Virus record (IMG/VR): IMGVR_UViG_3300033816_001108
Span: 1 to 52,062 of that record
DNA: 52,062 nucleotides
Source: a virus
Strand: one strand, 5' to 3'
The notes below the pieces were generated by a model that saw only the letters and a program-made list of their open reading frames with translations, was not told where the DNA came from and searched no databases. Below, piece by piece: positions 1 through 8,189 of the stretch; position 1 is the first letter of the stretch; the number at the start of each line of letters is the position of its first letter. A program made the position numbers and the translations under genes.

Positions 1-86
1 GACATTATTCATCTCTTTCACCAGAAATATAAAACTTGAAACAAATCACGAACAAAGCTAAATTGATAGAAATCCAAAACATCATA

Positions 87-338
87 TCATTCAAAGACTA
101 ACACACCTTGAGAATCTTTCTTGTCTTTAAGGCTTTCTGCTTCTGCCAAATACTTCTTATGCATTTCAGAGACTTGCAACTCATACTTTGGATCTAGAGT
201 GACAGTGTCAGGATTTGACTCATCTACAACAAGACGGACTTGCCTCATCAGGTCAGCACCATCAACTCCCAGCAAAAGAGCCTCTTGAAAGATTTGAATC
301 ATTCTCATTGCAACTGCATCAGAAATTTTATAGCTCAT
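87..338 (-). CDS. Small conserved-looking phage protein, function unknown
   Basis: An 83-residue protein that I do not recognise by function. It is soluble, with an amphipathic N-terminal helix (about residues 5-40) and a charged C-terminal helix rich in Lys and Glu. The ATG at 338 has a good ribosome binding site (AAGGA, 8 bases upstream). It is the last gene on the minus strand in the window, about 55 bases after the thymidylate kinase gene, so it is probably the distal member of the nucleotide-metabolism transcription unit. The coding call rests on the ribosome binding site and the collinear position. The function is unknown. Confidence 0.65.
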   Translation of the reverse strand: MSYKISDAVAMRMIQIFQEALLLGVDGADLMRQVRLVVDESNPDTVTLDPKYELQVSEMHKKYLAEAESLKDKKDSQGVLVFE

Positions 339-393
339 GTTTTTTGTCCTTCATGGAAATTTAAATCATCTATCTTTGATAGTACAATCACTA

Positions 394-975
394 TTAAAAA
401 TTTAATTCGCTCAATTTGGTTCTAATCTCTTCTGCAATGACTTCACGAGGTTGAGTGCAGTCAATCACCTTACAAGAAGCCGGATGCTCTTTTGACCATT
501 CTAGGTAAATTCTTCTCACGTTCTCTTGCAACTCAGCATCAGATTCATACACGTCTTCAGCAGAGTGTTTGTGGGCAGGACCCAACAATAAAAAGGTGAA
601 CTCAGGTCTTCTTAACCTAGCATGTAATTTTTCAGTGAACTCAGATGGAACTCCTGTTGCTTTACCATAAACGACCGTGGATAGACTCCATCTATCCATT
701 ATGATATAATCGTAATTTTTCTCCAGCTTTCTCAAGCTGAACCATTGAAAAATCTGTCTATTAAAATACTGTAACCACTGAAAACATTTTGGAAACTTTT
801 TTGCTAGCCCATTCCTTAGCATCCAATAGATGATGTGATAAACAAAATTAGAACGAATAGGAACCTCAATCGTTAAGACCTTGTAACCTCTCCATGATAA
901 AAAATTAGAAAGAAAATTTGTTTGAGTTGCTTTACCAACTCTATCAGGACCCTCGATTACTATTAGCTTGGACAT
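394..975 (-). CDS. tmk: Thymidylate kinase (dTMP kinase)
   Basis: Phosphorylates dTMP to dTDP, the step after thymidylate synthase in dTTP synthesis. The 193-residue protein opens with a P-loop (EGPDRVGKATQ, about residues 8-18) and has the DRW-S motif of the family near residue 92, followed by a lid-like basic stretch (RLRRPEF). The length is close to the usual 200-215. An upstream ATG at 1014 exists, but it would overlap thyX by 26 bases. The ATG at 975 starts directly before the conserved P-loop strand and has a GAAAG-type site, so I chose it. It lies 13 bases after thyX, which makes a ThyX-Tmk pair converting dUMP to dTDP. Confidence 0.85.
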   Translation of the reverse strand: MSKLIVIEGPDRVGKATQTNFLSNFLSWRGYKVLTIEVPIRSNFVYHIIYWMLRNGLAKKFPKCFQWLQYFNRQIFQWFSLRKLEKNYDYIIMDRWSLSTVVYGKATGVPSEFTEKLHARLRRPEFTFLLLGPAHKHSAEDVYESDAELQENVRRIYLEWSKEHPASCKVIDCTQPREVIAEEIRTKLSELNF

Positions 976-988
976 AAGATTTAATCTT

Positions 989-1648
989 TCAAGAAAAAGG
1001 TTCTCTGATCTCACCGTTAACGACTAACCCAAAAGCTTCAAGAGTAGCAGGAAATGCTTTGGATGCTACGACAAGTTCCAACATCTGTTGTGCGATATTC
1101 CTTATCTCTAATTGAGCATGCTCAGAATACCGAAGCTTCAAAAAATGATAAAAGCTTCTAAAATTGAACATAACATCAGCAGTGATCTGATTACCATAAG
1201 GCAAATACAATCTTGCAGATTCTTTAGCACGCTTGCGTGACATACCTTTTCGCACAAGTCTCTCAAGAGTTTCATGATATTTTTGTAAAGAATGATCCAT
1301 ATGCATCACGTATGCAATCGCTTCTTCATTATCCCAATCAACAGGAACATAGTACTTATCATCTTTCAATTCCTTGTACCTAGCTGATTCAGCATTGATT
1401 GATACGCCGATTCTATGCTTGATTAAGTGTATGTGTGAAGCAACATCGCTGGTAACTAGAAAATGAATTGAAGATTTTTCAAAAACAGAATGGTGTTCAT
1501 TCTCAGCTAACATCTTCAACAAGGAAGGTATTCTATTCTTTTTTTCTTCAGTCAGATCTCTTGATGTTGATGTCCACGCTGAAAGCGCATGGGTTTCATC
1601 AGATCCGTAATACCCGATCAGCTCTACTTTATTATTTTGTGCAGGCAT
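989..1648 (-). CDS. thyX: Flavin-dependent thymidylate synthase ThyX
   Basis: Makes dTMP from dUMP with methylene-tetrahydrofolate and reduced FAD. It is 219 residues, the normal ThyX length. The signature region around residues 77-91 reads KHRIGVSINAESARY. This matches the ThyX motif (RHR, seven residues, Ser), except that the first Arg is Lys and there is one extra residue before the Ser. The LYLPYGNQITADVMFNFRSF segment (around 150-170) is the conserved substrate and FAD region. The gene sits between a small unknown gene and tmk, downstream of the ribonucleotide reductase, giving a complete dTTP route in one operon. No folate-dependent ThyA is present in the window. Confidence 0.9.
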   Translation of the reverse strand: MPAQNNKVELIGYYGSDETHALSAWTSTSRDLTEEKKNRIPSLLKMLAENEHHSVFEKSSIHFLVTSDVASHIHLIKHRIGVSINAESARYKELKDDKYYVPVDWDNEEAIAYVMHMDHSLQKYHETLERLVRKGMSRKRAKESARLYLPYGNQITADVMFNFRSFYHFLKLRYSEHAQLEIRNIAQQMLELVVASKAFPATLEAFGLVVNGEIREPFS

Positions 1649-1655
1649 ATTTTTC

Positions 1656-1919
1656 TCAATGAGAAGATCTATTCAAAAACTCCGATAGTTTTTCGTCGAG
1701 TAACTTTTTTACTTCTTCTTCCAAGTCTTCAGATACTTTGTTAGCTAAAGCAATCATATAAGTACGATCAGCTGGTGATTTTACTTTAATGTGATTTATC
1801 ATCAATCGTTTAAGATCCTCAGAGCACTTTTCCGCCATTTGACGTAACATAAAGTCAGGAATTGTGCTAGAAAATTCTTCTTTTATTATCCTACGAAGAT
1901 CTTTGGCTTTTAATTTCAT
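1656..1919 (-). CDS. Small helical protein of unknown function
   Basis: An 87-residue, strongly charged, mostly helical protein (Lys- and Glu-rich) that I do not recognise. It lies between the ribonucleotide reductase and thyX genes and is probably co-transcribed with them. A longer reading from 1943 would overlap the reductase end by 16 bases. I prefer the ATG at 1919 (protein begins MKLKAKDLRR) because it falls just after the reductase stop. The N-terminal pattern (LRRIIKEEF) recalls the start of the 76-residue protein at 11379-11609 (LRRYVLEIIKES). That may be a shared helical motif or chance. Confidence 0.6.
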   Translation of the reverse strand: MKLKAKDLRRIIKEEFSSTIPDFMLRQMAEKCSEDLKRLMINHIKVKSPADRTYMIALANKVSEDLEEEVKKLLDEKLSEFLNRSSH

Positions 1920-1927
1920 ATTACTAC

Positions 1928-4510
1928 TCAACACTTGCTCCAAGAGCAGCTGTTACATGTGACGCATCCTTCTTTGTAAACTAGAGAGTTAGATCCACAC
2001 TCAGGACACGTCTTGTCAGACGTTGATTTTGCGCCGTCAGGAATGTATCCTTTTAGAACGCGGGCCAAGACTCTAGAGAAAGATTGCATATCACTGTATT
2101 TGTCTTTTTGTAGCTGTTCAACAACGTATTGAACAGGAACCCCATGGCGTAGAGCAAGCGAGAGGGATCTTGTAAAAGCTCCGTGATTTGGATTGGAGAA
2201 CAACTCCACAATGTCCTTGAAAACAAGGTTATCGTCATCCCCAACAGGAATCTGAAGATTGTATGTTGCAACTCCATCCTTCTTACCATTCTTGATAAGA
2301 TTTCCTACCTTCGCCTTCTTCGGAACTTCAACGTGATGTGATAGGCCACAGAAGATCTCGTATGGCTTTCCTTCAAGCCTGCCGACCAGGACAAGATATG
2401 ATTCCTGACCTTCAGAACCCTTTACGTTAATTCGATGAATATCGCATGGTAATTCCTTCGGTCGCTTTGGAGCATGATTTTCTATCATGGTTTCTGGCTG
2501 GCTGTCATCAACCTTCTTTGTCTCCTTGGGAGTATCCTGAACTAGAACGCCTGTACGGCATCCATCTCTATAGACAGTGAAACCCTTGCATCCGGCCTCC
2601 CAGGCAGCCATATAAACGTCAGCAACAACTTCTCTTGTCACATCATTAGGAAGGTTACAGGTCTTAGAGATTGCATGGCAGACCCACTTTTGAGCAGCAG
2701 CCTGAAGCTTGACGGACATAGGCCAGTCAACATCATTGCTTGTTGCCTTCCAGTAGGGTGACTCTGCAATTTGCTCATCTACCTTTCCTGTGGCATCCAT
2801 CCACTTCTTGAAACCGTGGTGGTAGACCTTATACTCCTGCCACTTATCACCAAGCTGATCGATAAAATCAACTCGTGATGCGGTGTCATTAGGGTTAATC
2901 TTCTTACGGCGTGTGTAGGAAAGAAGGTAAGCTGGTTCAATACCGCTTGTCGTTTGCGTGAGGCATGAAACAGACCCTGCCGGAGCAGTCGTTGTCAACG
3001 CAATGTTGCGACGACCGTATTTCACCCAATCTGCAAATAAGGCCTTATCAGCTTCCATAACTCTCTTTAAAAATGGACTTTCGTTTTCTAAAGACCAATC
3101 ATAGACGGGGAATGATCCTCTGTCCTTTGCCATGTCGACTGAAGATCGATAAGCGGAAAGAGCCAACGTTTTATAAATCTCTTCTGTCTTATGAACTGAC
3201 TCTTCAGAACCATAGGTTACGCCAATCGAAGCCAGAGCATCTCCGATGCCAGTGATTCCAAGTCCTGTGCGACGGGCGCCTGAGGCAGCTTTTTTGATTT
3301 TTTGCCAGAGGTTGACCTCATGTTGTTTGACCTCTTCACTCTCAGGGTCGGATCCAATCTTTTTCAAGATAGCATCGACGGCCTCAATCTCAAGATCGAC
3401 AAGATCATCCATCAACTTTTGCGCTTTTGCAGAAACTTTCTTGAACTTATCAAAATCGAATGAAGCCGTGGGAAGGTATGCGTCCTTCACAAACTTTGTG
3501 AGGTTGATGAGAAGAAGGCGGCAAGAATCGTAAGGGCTGAGAATCAGCTCAGCGCAAGGATTCGTAGAAACGTTGGCGTATCCTTTTGAAGCATATGCCT
3601 CAGTTGGTGTCATCTTCTTGACTGTATCCCAGAATAGAAGACCTGGTTCTGCAGAAGTCCATGCGGCATCGATGACCTGATTCCAAAGCTCTCGAGCCTT
3701 GACGATCTTGGTAACTTTAGCTTCTTCAACAGGTACCTCGACTGGCCAACGAAGAGTAAATTCCTTATCATCTTTCACTGCATTCATAAATTCGTCAGTG
3801 AGACGAACAGAGATGTTTGCTCCTGTGACTTTCTTTAGATCTCGTTTGATGTTGATGAAAGTCTCAACCTCAGGATGCATCACCGAAATTGTGAGCATTA
3901 GTGCTCCACGACGACCACCTTGAGCAACCTCACGGCATGTGTTGGAGAACCTCTCCATAAAGACGCCGATACCATCGGTCGTTCCAGCTGCATTGGCTGT
4001 GGCAAGGCCTTTGGGACGAATCGTAGAGACGTCGAAACCAACGCCACCACGACGTTTCATGATTTGCGCCTGTTCCTGATCCGTGAATAGAATTCCGCCA
4101 TAAGAATCTTGCGGAGAAGCTATAACGAAGCAGTTAGACAATGATTGAAGCTTGTATGGATTGCCCATGGCAGACATTGGAGAACCTTGCGGAACGACTG
4201 CCCCAATGCCTCGCGATTCGGCTGCCAATTGTTCAAGCGTCATTGTCGACTTTTGTGTGACGTCTAGATGATCAGTGTCAGCAAGGAGACAGAAAATCTC
4301 TTTCTCCGAAAGAGGATTTGGATACTTGGCTTCAATACGAGCAAACTCACGAGTGAGACGCAGATGCATGTCAGTAGGCGTCTTTTCTAAAATGCCTCCT
4401 TTAGAATCGCGCAGCGCGTACTTTGAAACAAAGACTGATGCAGCGAGCTCGTCTCCCTTAAAGTAGTCCAACGATGCTTCATATGCTTCATTATACGTGT
4501 ATGTTTTCAT
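1928..4510 (-). CDS. nrdJ: Class II (adenosylcobalamin-dependent) ribonucleoside-diphosphate/triphosphate reductase
   Basis: Reduces ribonucleotides to deoxyribonucleotides. About 860 residues. In the numbering from the outer ATG at 4528, the substrate-site cysteine is at C133 (SLSNCFV). The radical-site motif NPCAE is near residue 323. The C-terminus carries an extra domain (DIHRINVKGSEGQ onward) and a terminal zinc ribbon, CPECG ... CNSC-WSKC, which is typical of NrdJ. No radical-generating small subunit (NrdB/NrdF) or activase (NrdG) is nearby, which supports the B12 class. There are two in-frame starts. I chose 4510 because GGAA/GGAG sites precede it, and 4528 is the alternative. No intein interrupts it, although this enzyme family is a common intein host. 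Confidence 0.88.
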   Translation of the reverse strand: MKTYTYNEAYEASLDYFKGDELAASVFVSKYALRDSKGGILEKTPTDMHLRLTREFARIEAKYPNPLSEKEIFCLLADTDHLDVTQKSTMTLEQLAAESRGIGAVVPQGSPMSAMGNPYKLQSLSNCFVIASPQDSYGGILFTDQEQAQIMKRRGGVGFDVSTIRPKGLATANAAGTTDGIGVFMERFSNTCREVAQGGRRGALMLTISVMHPEVETFINIKRDLKKVTGANISVRLTDEFMNAVKDDKEFTLRWPVEVPVEEAKVTKIVKARELWNQVIDAAWTSAEPGLLFWDTVKKMTPTEAYASKGYANVSTNPCAELILSPYDSCRLLLINLTKFVKDAYLPTASFDFDKFKKVSAKAQKLMDDLVDLEIEAVDAILKKIGSDPESEEVKQHEVNLWQKIKKAASGARRTGLGITGIGDALASIGVTYGSEESVHKTEEIYKTLALSAYRSSVDMAKDRGSFPVYDWSLENESPFLKRVMEADKALFADWVKYGRRNIALTTTAPAGSVSCLTQTTSGIEPAYLLSYTRRKKINPNDTASRVDFIDQLGDKWQEYKVYHHGFKKWMDATGKVDEQIAESPYWKATSNDVDWPMSVKLQAAAQKWVCHAISKTCNLPNDVTREVVADVYMAAWEAGCKGFTVYRDGCRTGVLVQDTPKETKKVDDSQPETMIENHAPKRPKELPCDIHRINVKGSEGQESYLVLVGRLEGKPYEIFCGLSHHVEVPKKAKVGNLIKNGKKDGVATYNLQIPVGDDDNLVFKDIVELFSNPNHGAFTRSLSLALRHGVPVQYVVEQLQKDKYSDMQSFSRVLARVLKGYIPDGAKSTSDKTCPECGSNSLVYKEGCVTCNSCSWSKC

Positions 4511-4560
4511 ATTACGTTCCGTCTCCAATTCATTGAATTCTTGGGATGCATAACTATATC

Positions 4561-5997
4561 TTAACTTCCAACCGTTGTTACTGATTCTGCGCTCGAAAAG
4601 TTTCTTGAACTAGAAAATTCATTTTTTAGTTCTTTCCATTTGGCTCTTAAGGCTTTTTTCTGTTCAACTTCATCTGAGGATGAAGTTTCTTCTGGCGTAT
4701 CTGCTGCTCCTGTAATCTCAAATTTACTCTGAGCAGTGTTGATCTTGGCAGGAAAAACAAGTCCATCTCTACCTGCTCGATTCTTTGCGACAAAGAGTCT
4801 ACCCCAGCCTGAAGCCTTCTCATGTGGTCGTCTAGAGACTGATATGATGAAGTCGCAAATCATAGCCTTTCCGTAAGCTTCTGACATATTTGTCATGTCG
4901 ATGATCTCGCTATTGGCTCCTTCTTTATTCGATTGCGATGCTGTCCAGATTGGAACGCCTAATTCCATTGCAAGACCTCGCAGCTCCTCATATACCAATT
5001 TCAATTCGTGACGAAGAGAATCAAACTGACGAGTTGATCTCATGATGTCAGCATAATCAATGATGATAATGTCCGGTTTAAAACCTTTTAGGTCGAGACG
5101 TTCAATATGCGAACGGATCGTGAAGATAGACGCTGTGTTGGTTGGATATTCCTTAATGTAAAGTCGACCGAGGTTCATGTTCTTATACTTCTCAGCAACC
5201 TCGTCTTTATGATCCATGACTTCATTAGAATCCATGTCGCAAAGGTTTGAATCGTAACGAATACCAACGGCTGTCTCAGATAGCTCAAAGGTGTAGTGCA
5301 TGACGTTTTTACCTGCACGCAGAGCATTGGCTCCAATCATTGTGAGCCAGTGAGACTTTCCGCTTCCGCTTCCTCCGACAACACACAAAAGTTCTCCCTT
5401 ACCAGAACCACCTTGCAGAATCTCTTTCTTATCAAGCTCAGGTACGCCTGTCGGAATTGTGTCACGTTTCAGACGTGTGAATCGAGCGTCCATCTCGTTA
5501 AAGAAGTCATGACCGACAGACGGAGCTGTGCCAACCTGAACGGCCTTCTTAATCGATTCGACGATCGATTCATATTTGTTTGCCTGCATCTGATCAACAG
5601 CATTTTCCAAAGCTGCTTTTAGAGCCTGCTTCCTACAAAAGTCAAGAGACTTTTCACGAACAAATTGCAGATCTCCTGGATCTGGATTGGCCTTCATCCT
5701 TTGGAGATACTCAATGATTTGATCTCGAAGGATAACGTCTGTACCAACCTTCAAATCCTCTCTAATAATGGTGACGAGCAATTGAAGGGTTGGAAAAACC
5801 TTATATTTCTTTGAATATGAAAAGTATCGATCAGCAAGGAACTGTAAGTACTTCAACTCAAAGTAAGAAGTGTCAAACACTTCCATCATCTGCTCGGCAA
5901 ATTTCGAGTCAGTCAAGAGAGCCTGCATGATCTTCTCTTGAAAAGACTTACCGTAAGATCCAAAGGTTAACTTGTTTTTATTTTCGTTTTCTAACAT
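4561..5997 (-). CDS. Replicative DNA helicase, DnaB / T4 gp41-like
   Basis: Hexameric ATP-driven helicase that unwinds DNA ahead of the fork. It is 478 residues, close to T4 gp41 and DnaB. The N-terminal helical domain (about 1-165) is followed by a RecA-fold motor. Walker A GGSGSGKS is at residues 208-215. Walker B is IIIIDYAD near 315. The YTFELSE element (about 235-242) and QSNKEG region are DnaB-like. The ATG is one base from the stop of the upstream 5' exonuclease gene, so translation is probably coupled. No separate DnaG-type primase is seen in the window. The Ser- and Glu-rich C-terminus (from about 440) looks like a flexible tail. Confidence 0.88.
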   Translation of the reverse strand: MLENENKNKLTFGSYGKSFQEKIMQALLTDSKFAEQMMEVFDTSYFELKYLQFLADRYFSYSKKYKVFPTLQLLVTIIREDLKVGTDVILRDQIIEYLQRMKANPDPGDLQFVREKSLDFCRKQALKAALENAVDQMQANKYESIVESIKKAVQVGTAPSVGHDFFNEMDARFTRLKRDTIPTGVPELDKKEILQGGSGKGELLCVVGGSGSGKSHWLTMIGANALRAGKNVMHYTFELSETAVGIRYDSNLCDMDSNEVMDHKDEVAEKYKNMNLGRLYIKEYPTNTASIFTIRSHIERLDLKGFKPDIIIIDYADIMRSTRQFDSLRHELKLVYEELRGLAMELGVPIWTASQSNKEGANSEIIDMTNMSEAYGKAMICDFIISVSRRPHEKASGWGRLFVAKNRAGRDGLVFPAKINTAQSKFEITGAADTPEETSSSDEVEQKKALRAKWKELKNEFSSSRNFSSAESVTTVGS

Positions 5998-5998
5998 T

Positions 5999-6970
5999 TT
6001 AGTTACCAGTCACGTATTTCGCGCTGTCAATACAGTTCATTGAATAAAAAAATGCCTCAACATCAAAATCGTTGATTCCTTCTTTGAGGAGGGCTTTGAT
6101 CAATCCGATCTTATTAACGTGCGGAACGAATGTATCTAACGTATGTTGCACTTTAGAAATTTGAGATGCTGACAACATACTACCATCTAGGTATACCAAT
6201 CTCCAATTTCTGTTGATCAAATCTTGATTGTCTACGACCTTCTTATAAACAGTAGATTCTCCAATCCTGGATTGACAAAACGAAATGATGTCCTCTATCA
6301 AGAGATCATCATCTGTTCCCAATATAGGAAGTTTTTTAGAAACCGTCTTAAACCCCAACCCTTTTACTCCAGGAATGTTATCTCCAGGATCTCCACATAA
6401 CGCCTTGGCGGCTGCGAAGTTGTTGGGTTTTATTCGGAATTCTTCAAAGACGTCATCAACTGTCAAGACTTTTTTCTTATGAAGAGAATAGATCGAAGTA
6501 TTTGCATCCAACAGTTGATACATGTCTTTGTCAGAAGAAACTATGATCTTTTTATTTTGCTTAAATGGCCCCGAACAAAGAAACGCAACTATGTCATCAC
6601 CCTCGCAATCAGAGGCGTAAACTTGGCAAACAGGAGAATTTTTTAGCATGTTCAATAGAGAAATAAGCTGATGTTTCCTGTTCTCTTCTGACTCAGGTAT
6701 ATCATCTCCGTAAAAACGGTTGAGCTTCTCAGGACGTCTACCAAGCTTATATTCAGGATAAATTGATCTACGTCTTAGAGAACCCCCACCTTCCCACGCT
6801 ATACAGATCATTGAAGGCTGTAACTCAGTTGTGATTCTTTTCAACGTCTTAAGAAAACCGATGCAACCTCCCATTTGATAGCCATGGGTCGACATTTGTG
6901 GGTATGCCGCCCATGACCTAATAAAAAGATTTGCTCCATCAATAACCAAGATGGGACGATCTGAACTCAT
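5999..6970 (-). CDS. 5'-3' exonuclease / RNase H of the FEN (T4 rnh-like) family
   Basis: Removes RNA primers and 5' flaps during lagging-strand synthesis. It is 323 residues (T4 RNase H has 305). The N-terminal PIN-like nuclease domain shows clustered acidic residues: VIDGAN at the start, DCEGDD in the middle and SSDKDMYQLL. These are followed by the helix-hairpin-helix DNA-binding element GDPGDNIPGVKGLGFKT around 190-207. The ATG overlaps the stop of the dUTPase C-part gene by 4 bases (ATGA), and the downstream helicase follows after one base. This position fits a T4-type replisome module. Confidence 0.86.
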   Translation of the reverse strand: MSSDRPILVIDGANLFIRSWAAYPQMSTHGYQMGGCIGFLKTLKRITTELQPSMICIAWEGGGSLRRRSIYPEYKLGRRPEKLNRFYGDDIPESEENRKHQLISLLNMLKNSPVCQVYASDCEGDDIVAFLCSGPFKQNKKIIVSSDKDMYQLLDANTSIYSLHKKKVLTVDDVFEEFRIKPNNFAAAKALCGDPGDNIPGVKGLGFKTVSKKLPILGTDDDLLIEDIISFCQSRIGESTVYKKVVDNQDLINRNWRLVYLDGSMLSASQISKVQHTLDTFVPHVNKIGLIKALLKEGINDFDVEAFFYSMNCIDSAKYVTGN

Positions 6971-7263
6971 GTTTTGCCTGTAGAACCGAATCCACCACTG
7001 CCGCGGGTCGTTGAAGACAAACTGTTGGTTGGTTGGAATATCCCACGAAAAACTCGAGAAAATACCAACTGTGCAATCCTATCGCCTTTATTGACAATAA
7101 ATTCTTCGTCACCTGTGTTCAACAAAATGACCTTAATTTCCCCTCGATAGTCACAATTGTGAACAAGAACATCATTACAAAAAAAATTGTGATTATTTTC
7201 TACTGTAAGATCATAACATCGTTCATTATGCGTTGTTTTATTTTTAATTTTTACAAACTTCAT
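6967..7263 (-). CDS. dut: Split-intein C-part fused to the C-terminal half of dUTPase
   Basis: The 98-residue product has two parts. Residues 1-36 are an intein C-fragment: CYDLTVENNHNFFCNDVLVHN is the block F/G signature, ending in His-Asn followed by a Cys as the first extein residue. Residues 37-98 are the second half of a dUTPase: DYRGEI (rest of motif III), GDRIAQLVF (motif IV) and RGSGGFGSTG (motif V). The ATG at 7263 has a strong ribosome binding site (GGAG, six bases upstream) lying inside the end of the endonuclease gene, which it overlaps by 20 bases. Alone it cannot be an active enzyme. It must join the product of 8176-8715 by protein trans-splicing. This is a regular, expressed-looking gene and shows no sign of decay. 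Confidence 0.9.
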   Translation of the reverse strand: MKFVKIKNKTTHNERCYDLTVENNHNFFCNDVLVHNCDYRGEIKVILLNTGDEEFIVNKGDRIAQLVFSRVFRGIFQPTNSLSSTTRGSGGFGSTGKT

Positions 7264-8170
7264 TTTTTTCTCCAAAAAAATTAATGATATATTTTTTCGA
7301 TTCATCAAGGCTAAAAGACAAAAAATAGCGTGCATTAATGCTAAAGGCGAACAATTCAGCAGATGAACTTTTTCTTTCTATTTTATTATCGTTGAAGCTA
7401 AATCCTTTTAGCTCTAAAATGCATTTTTTGTCATCGTTGTAGATGTAAAAATCAGGAATGTAACGTCTTGTTTTATTGTTTTCATCGATATAAGAAATTT
7501 TATACCCATGAGCTTTTGTCCATGAAAGCGATGTTGTGTCAAGAAATGTCATTAATTCAAGTTCCCAAGAAGAATCGTAAAATTCTTTTGATCCTATCTT
7601 AGTAAGATACCACCCTTTTTTGTATCTATTTGATGATCCACAACGACCTTCTAAAATAGCTTCAGAAACACCTTCACTAATCTTTTGTCTCCATTGCTCT
7701 TTTCTTTCATCCGTCCATGACAGACGAAATTTAAATTCATCAGAGACGTGTTCTTTCATAAAATCACTATGATTTTTTAGATAATCATGAGTTTCTTTTG
7801 TGCGACCTGTCAAAAGCGCAGAATTTCTTTTTCCAACCGCAGCAACACGTTCATCATCATGCTTTGTAAGTCCATCATTCCAGTTTTTATGACCGTTTGC
7901 ATATGTGTTTGATATTATTTCAGATTGTTTTTTTCGAAATGCATCCGTTCTATGAGTAACTTGACGAGATTCGCACATCTTCTTGTGATAGTCGGGATTG
8001 GACCAAACATTACGATTGTTTTTTGAGACCAACTCTTTTGCTTCAAGAGATTTTACTTCTGCATCTTTGAACCGCAGTCGATATTCTTTTGTTGATATTT
8101 TGTGAGTATTACGAAGATGCTCAACTATAGAAAACTTCTTTTCTAGATTACAAATTAGACATTTCACCAT
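7244..8170 (-). CDS. Homing endonuclease, zinc finger plus EDxHD (Vsr-like) type, inside the fractured dUTPase gene
   Basis: A 308-residue free-standing nuclease. The N-terminus has a C2H2-like finger (C4, C7, H18, H23). The middle (about 50-185) is charged, with repeated DNA-binding-like segments (WSNPDYHKKM, WTDERKEQWRQKIS). The C-terminal domain has the pattern Y-SSWELELMTFLD, then R-YIPDFYIY and CILELKGF, which fits the Vsr/EDxHD nuclease fold known from I-Bth0305I-like homing enzymes. It starts five bases after the intein N-part stop and its end overlaps the intein C-part gene. Its start codon lies in a perfect hairpin (8166-8189) and no good ribosome binding site is visible, so expression may depend on ribosomes terminating just upstream. 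The family call is from motif pattern only. Confidence 0.85.
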   Translation of the reverse strand: MVKCLICNLEKKFSIVEHLRNTHKISTKEYRLRFKDAEVKSLEAKELVSKNNRNVWSNPDYHKKMCESRQVTHRTDAFRKKQSEIISNTYANGHKNWNDGLTKHDDERVAAVGKRNSALLTGRTKETHDYLKNHSDFMKEHVSDEFKFRLSWTDERKEQWRQKISEGVSEAILEGRCGSSNRYKKGWYLTKIGSKEFYDSSWELELMTFLDTTSLSWTKAHGYKISYIDENNKTRRYIPDFYIYNDDKKCILELKGFSFNDNKIERKSSSAELFAFSINARYFLSFSLDESKKYIINFFGEKNEVCKN

Positions 8171-8189
8171 GATAATTAAGTATCATGGT
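8166..8189 (-). promoter_or_regulatory. Hairpin enclosing the endonuclease start codon
   Basis: A perfect 9-base inverted repeat (ACCATGATA / TATCATGGT) with a 6-base loop. On the minus-strand RNA the loop holds most of the TAA stop of the intein N-part gene, and the 3' arm holds the ATG of the endonuclease. It could hold down endonuclease initiation unless a ribosome finishing the upstream gene melts it. The structure is visible. The regulatory role is inference. Confidence 0.5.

Noticed and set aside
1928-4510. Possible intein in the ribonucleotide reductase or in the helicase
   Set aside because: Both are common intein hosts, but their motifs run without interruption and their lengths are normal.
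7244-7335. Start of the intein C-part at 7335 instead of 7263
   Set aside because: The earlier start adds a hydrophobic stretch inside the endonuclease frame. The ATG at 7263 has a strong GGAG site and begins right at the intein C-fragment.
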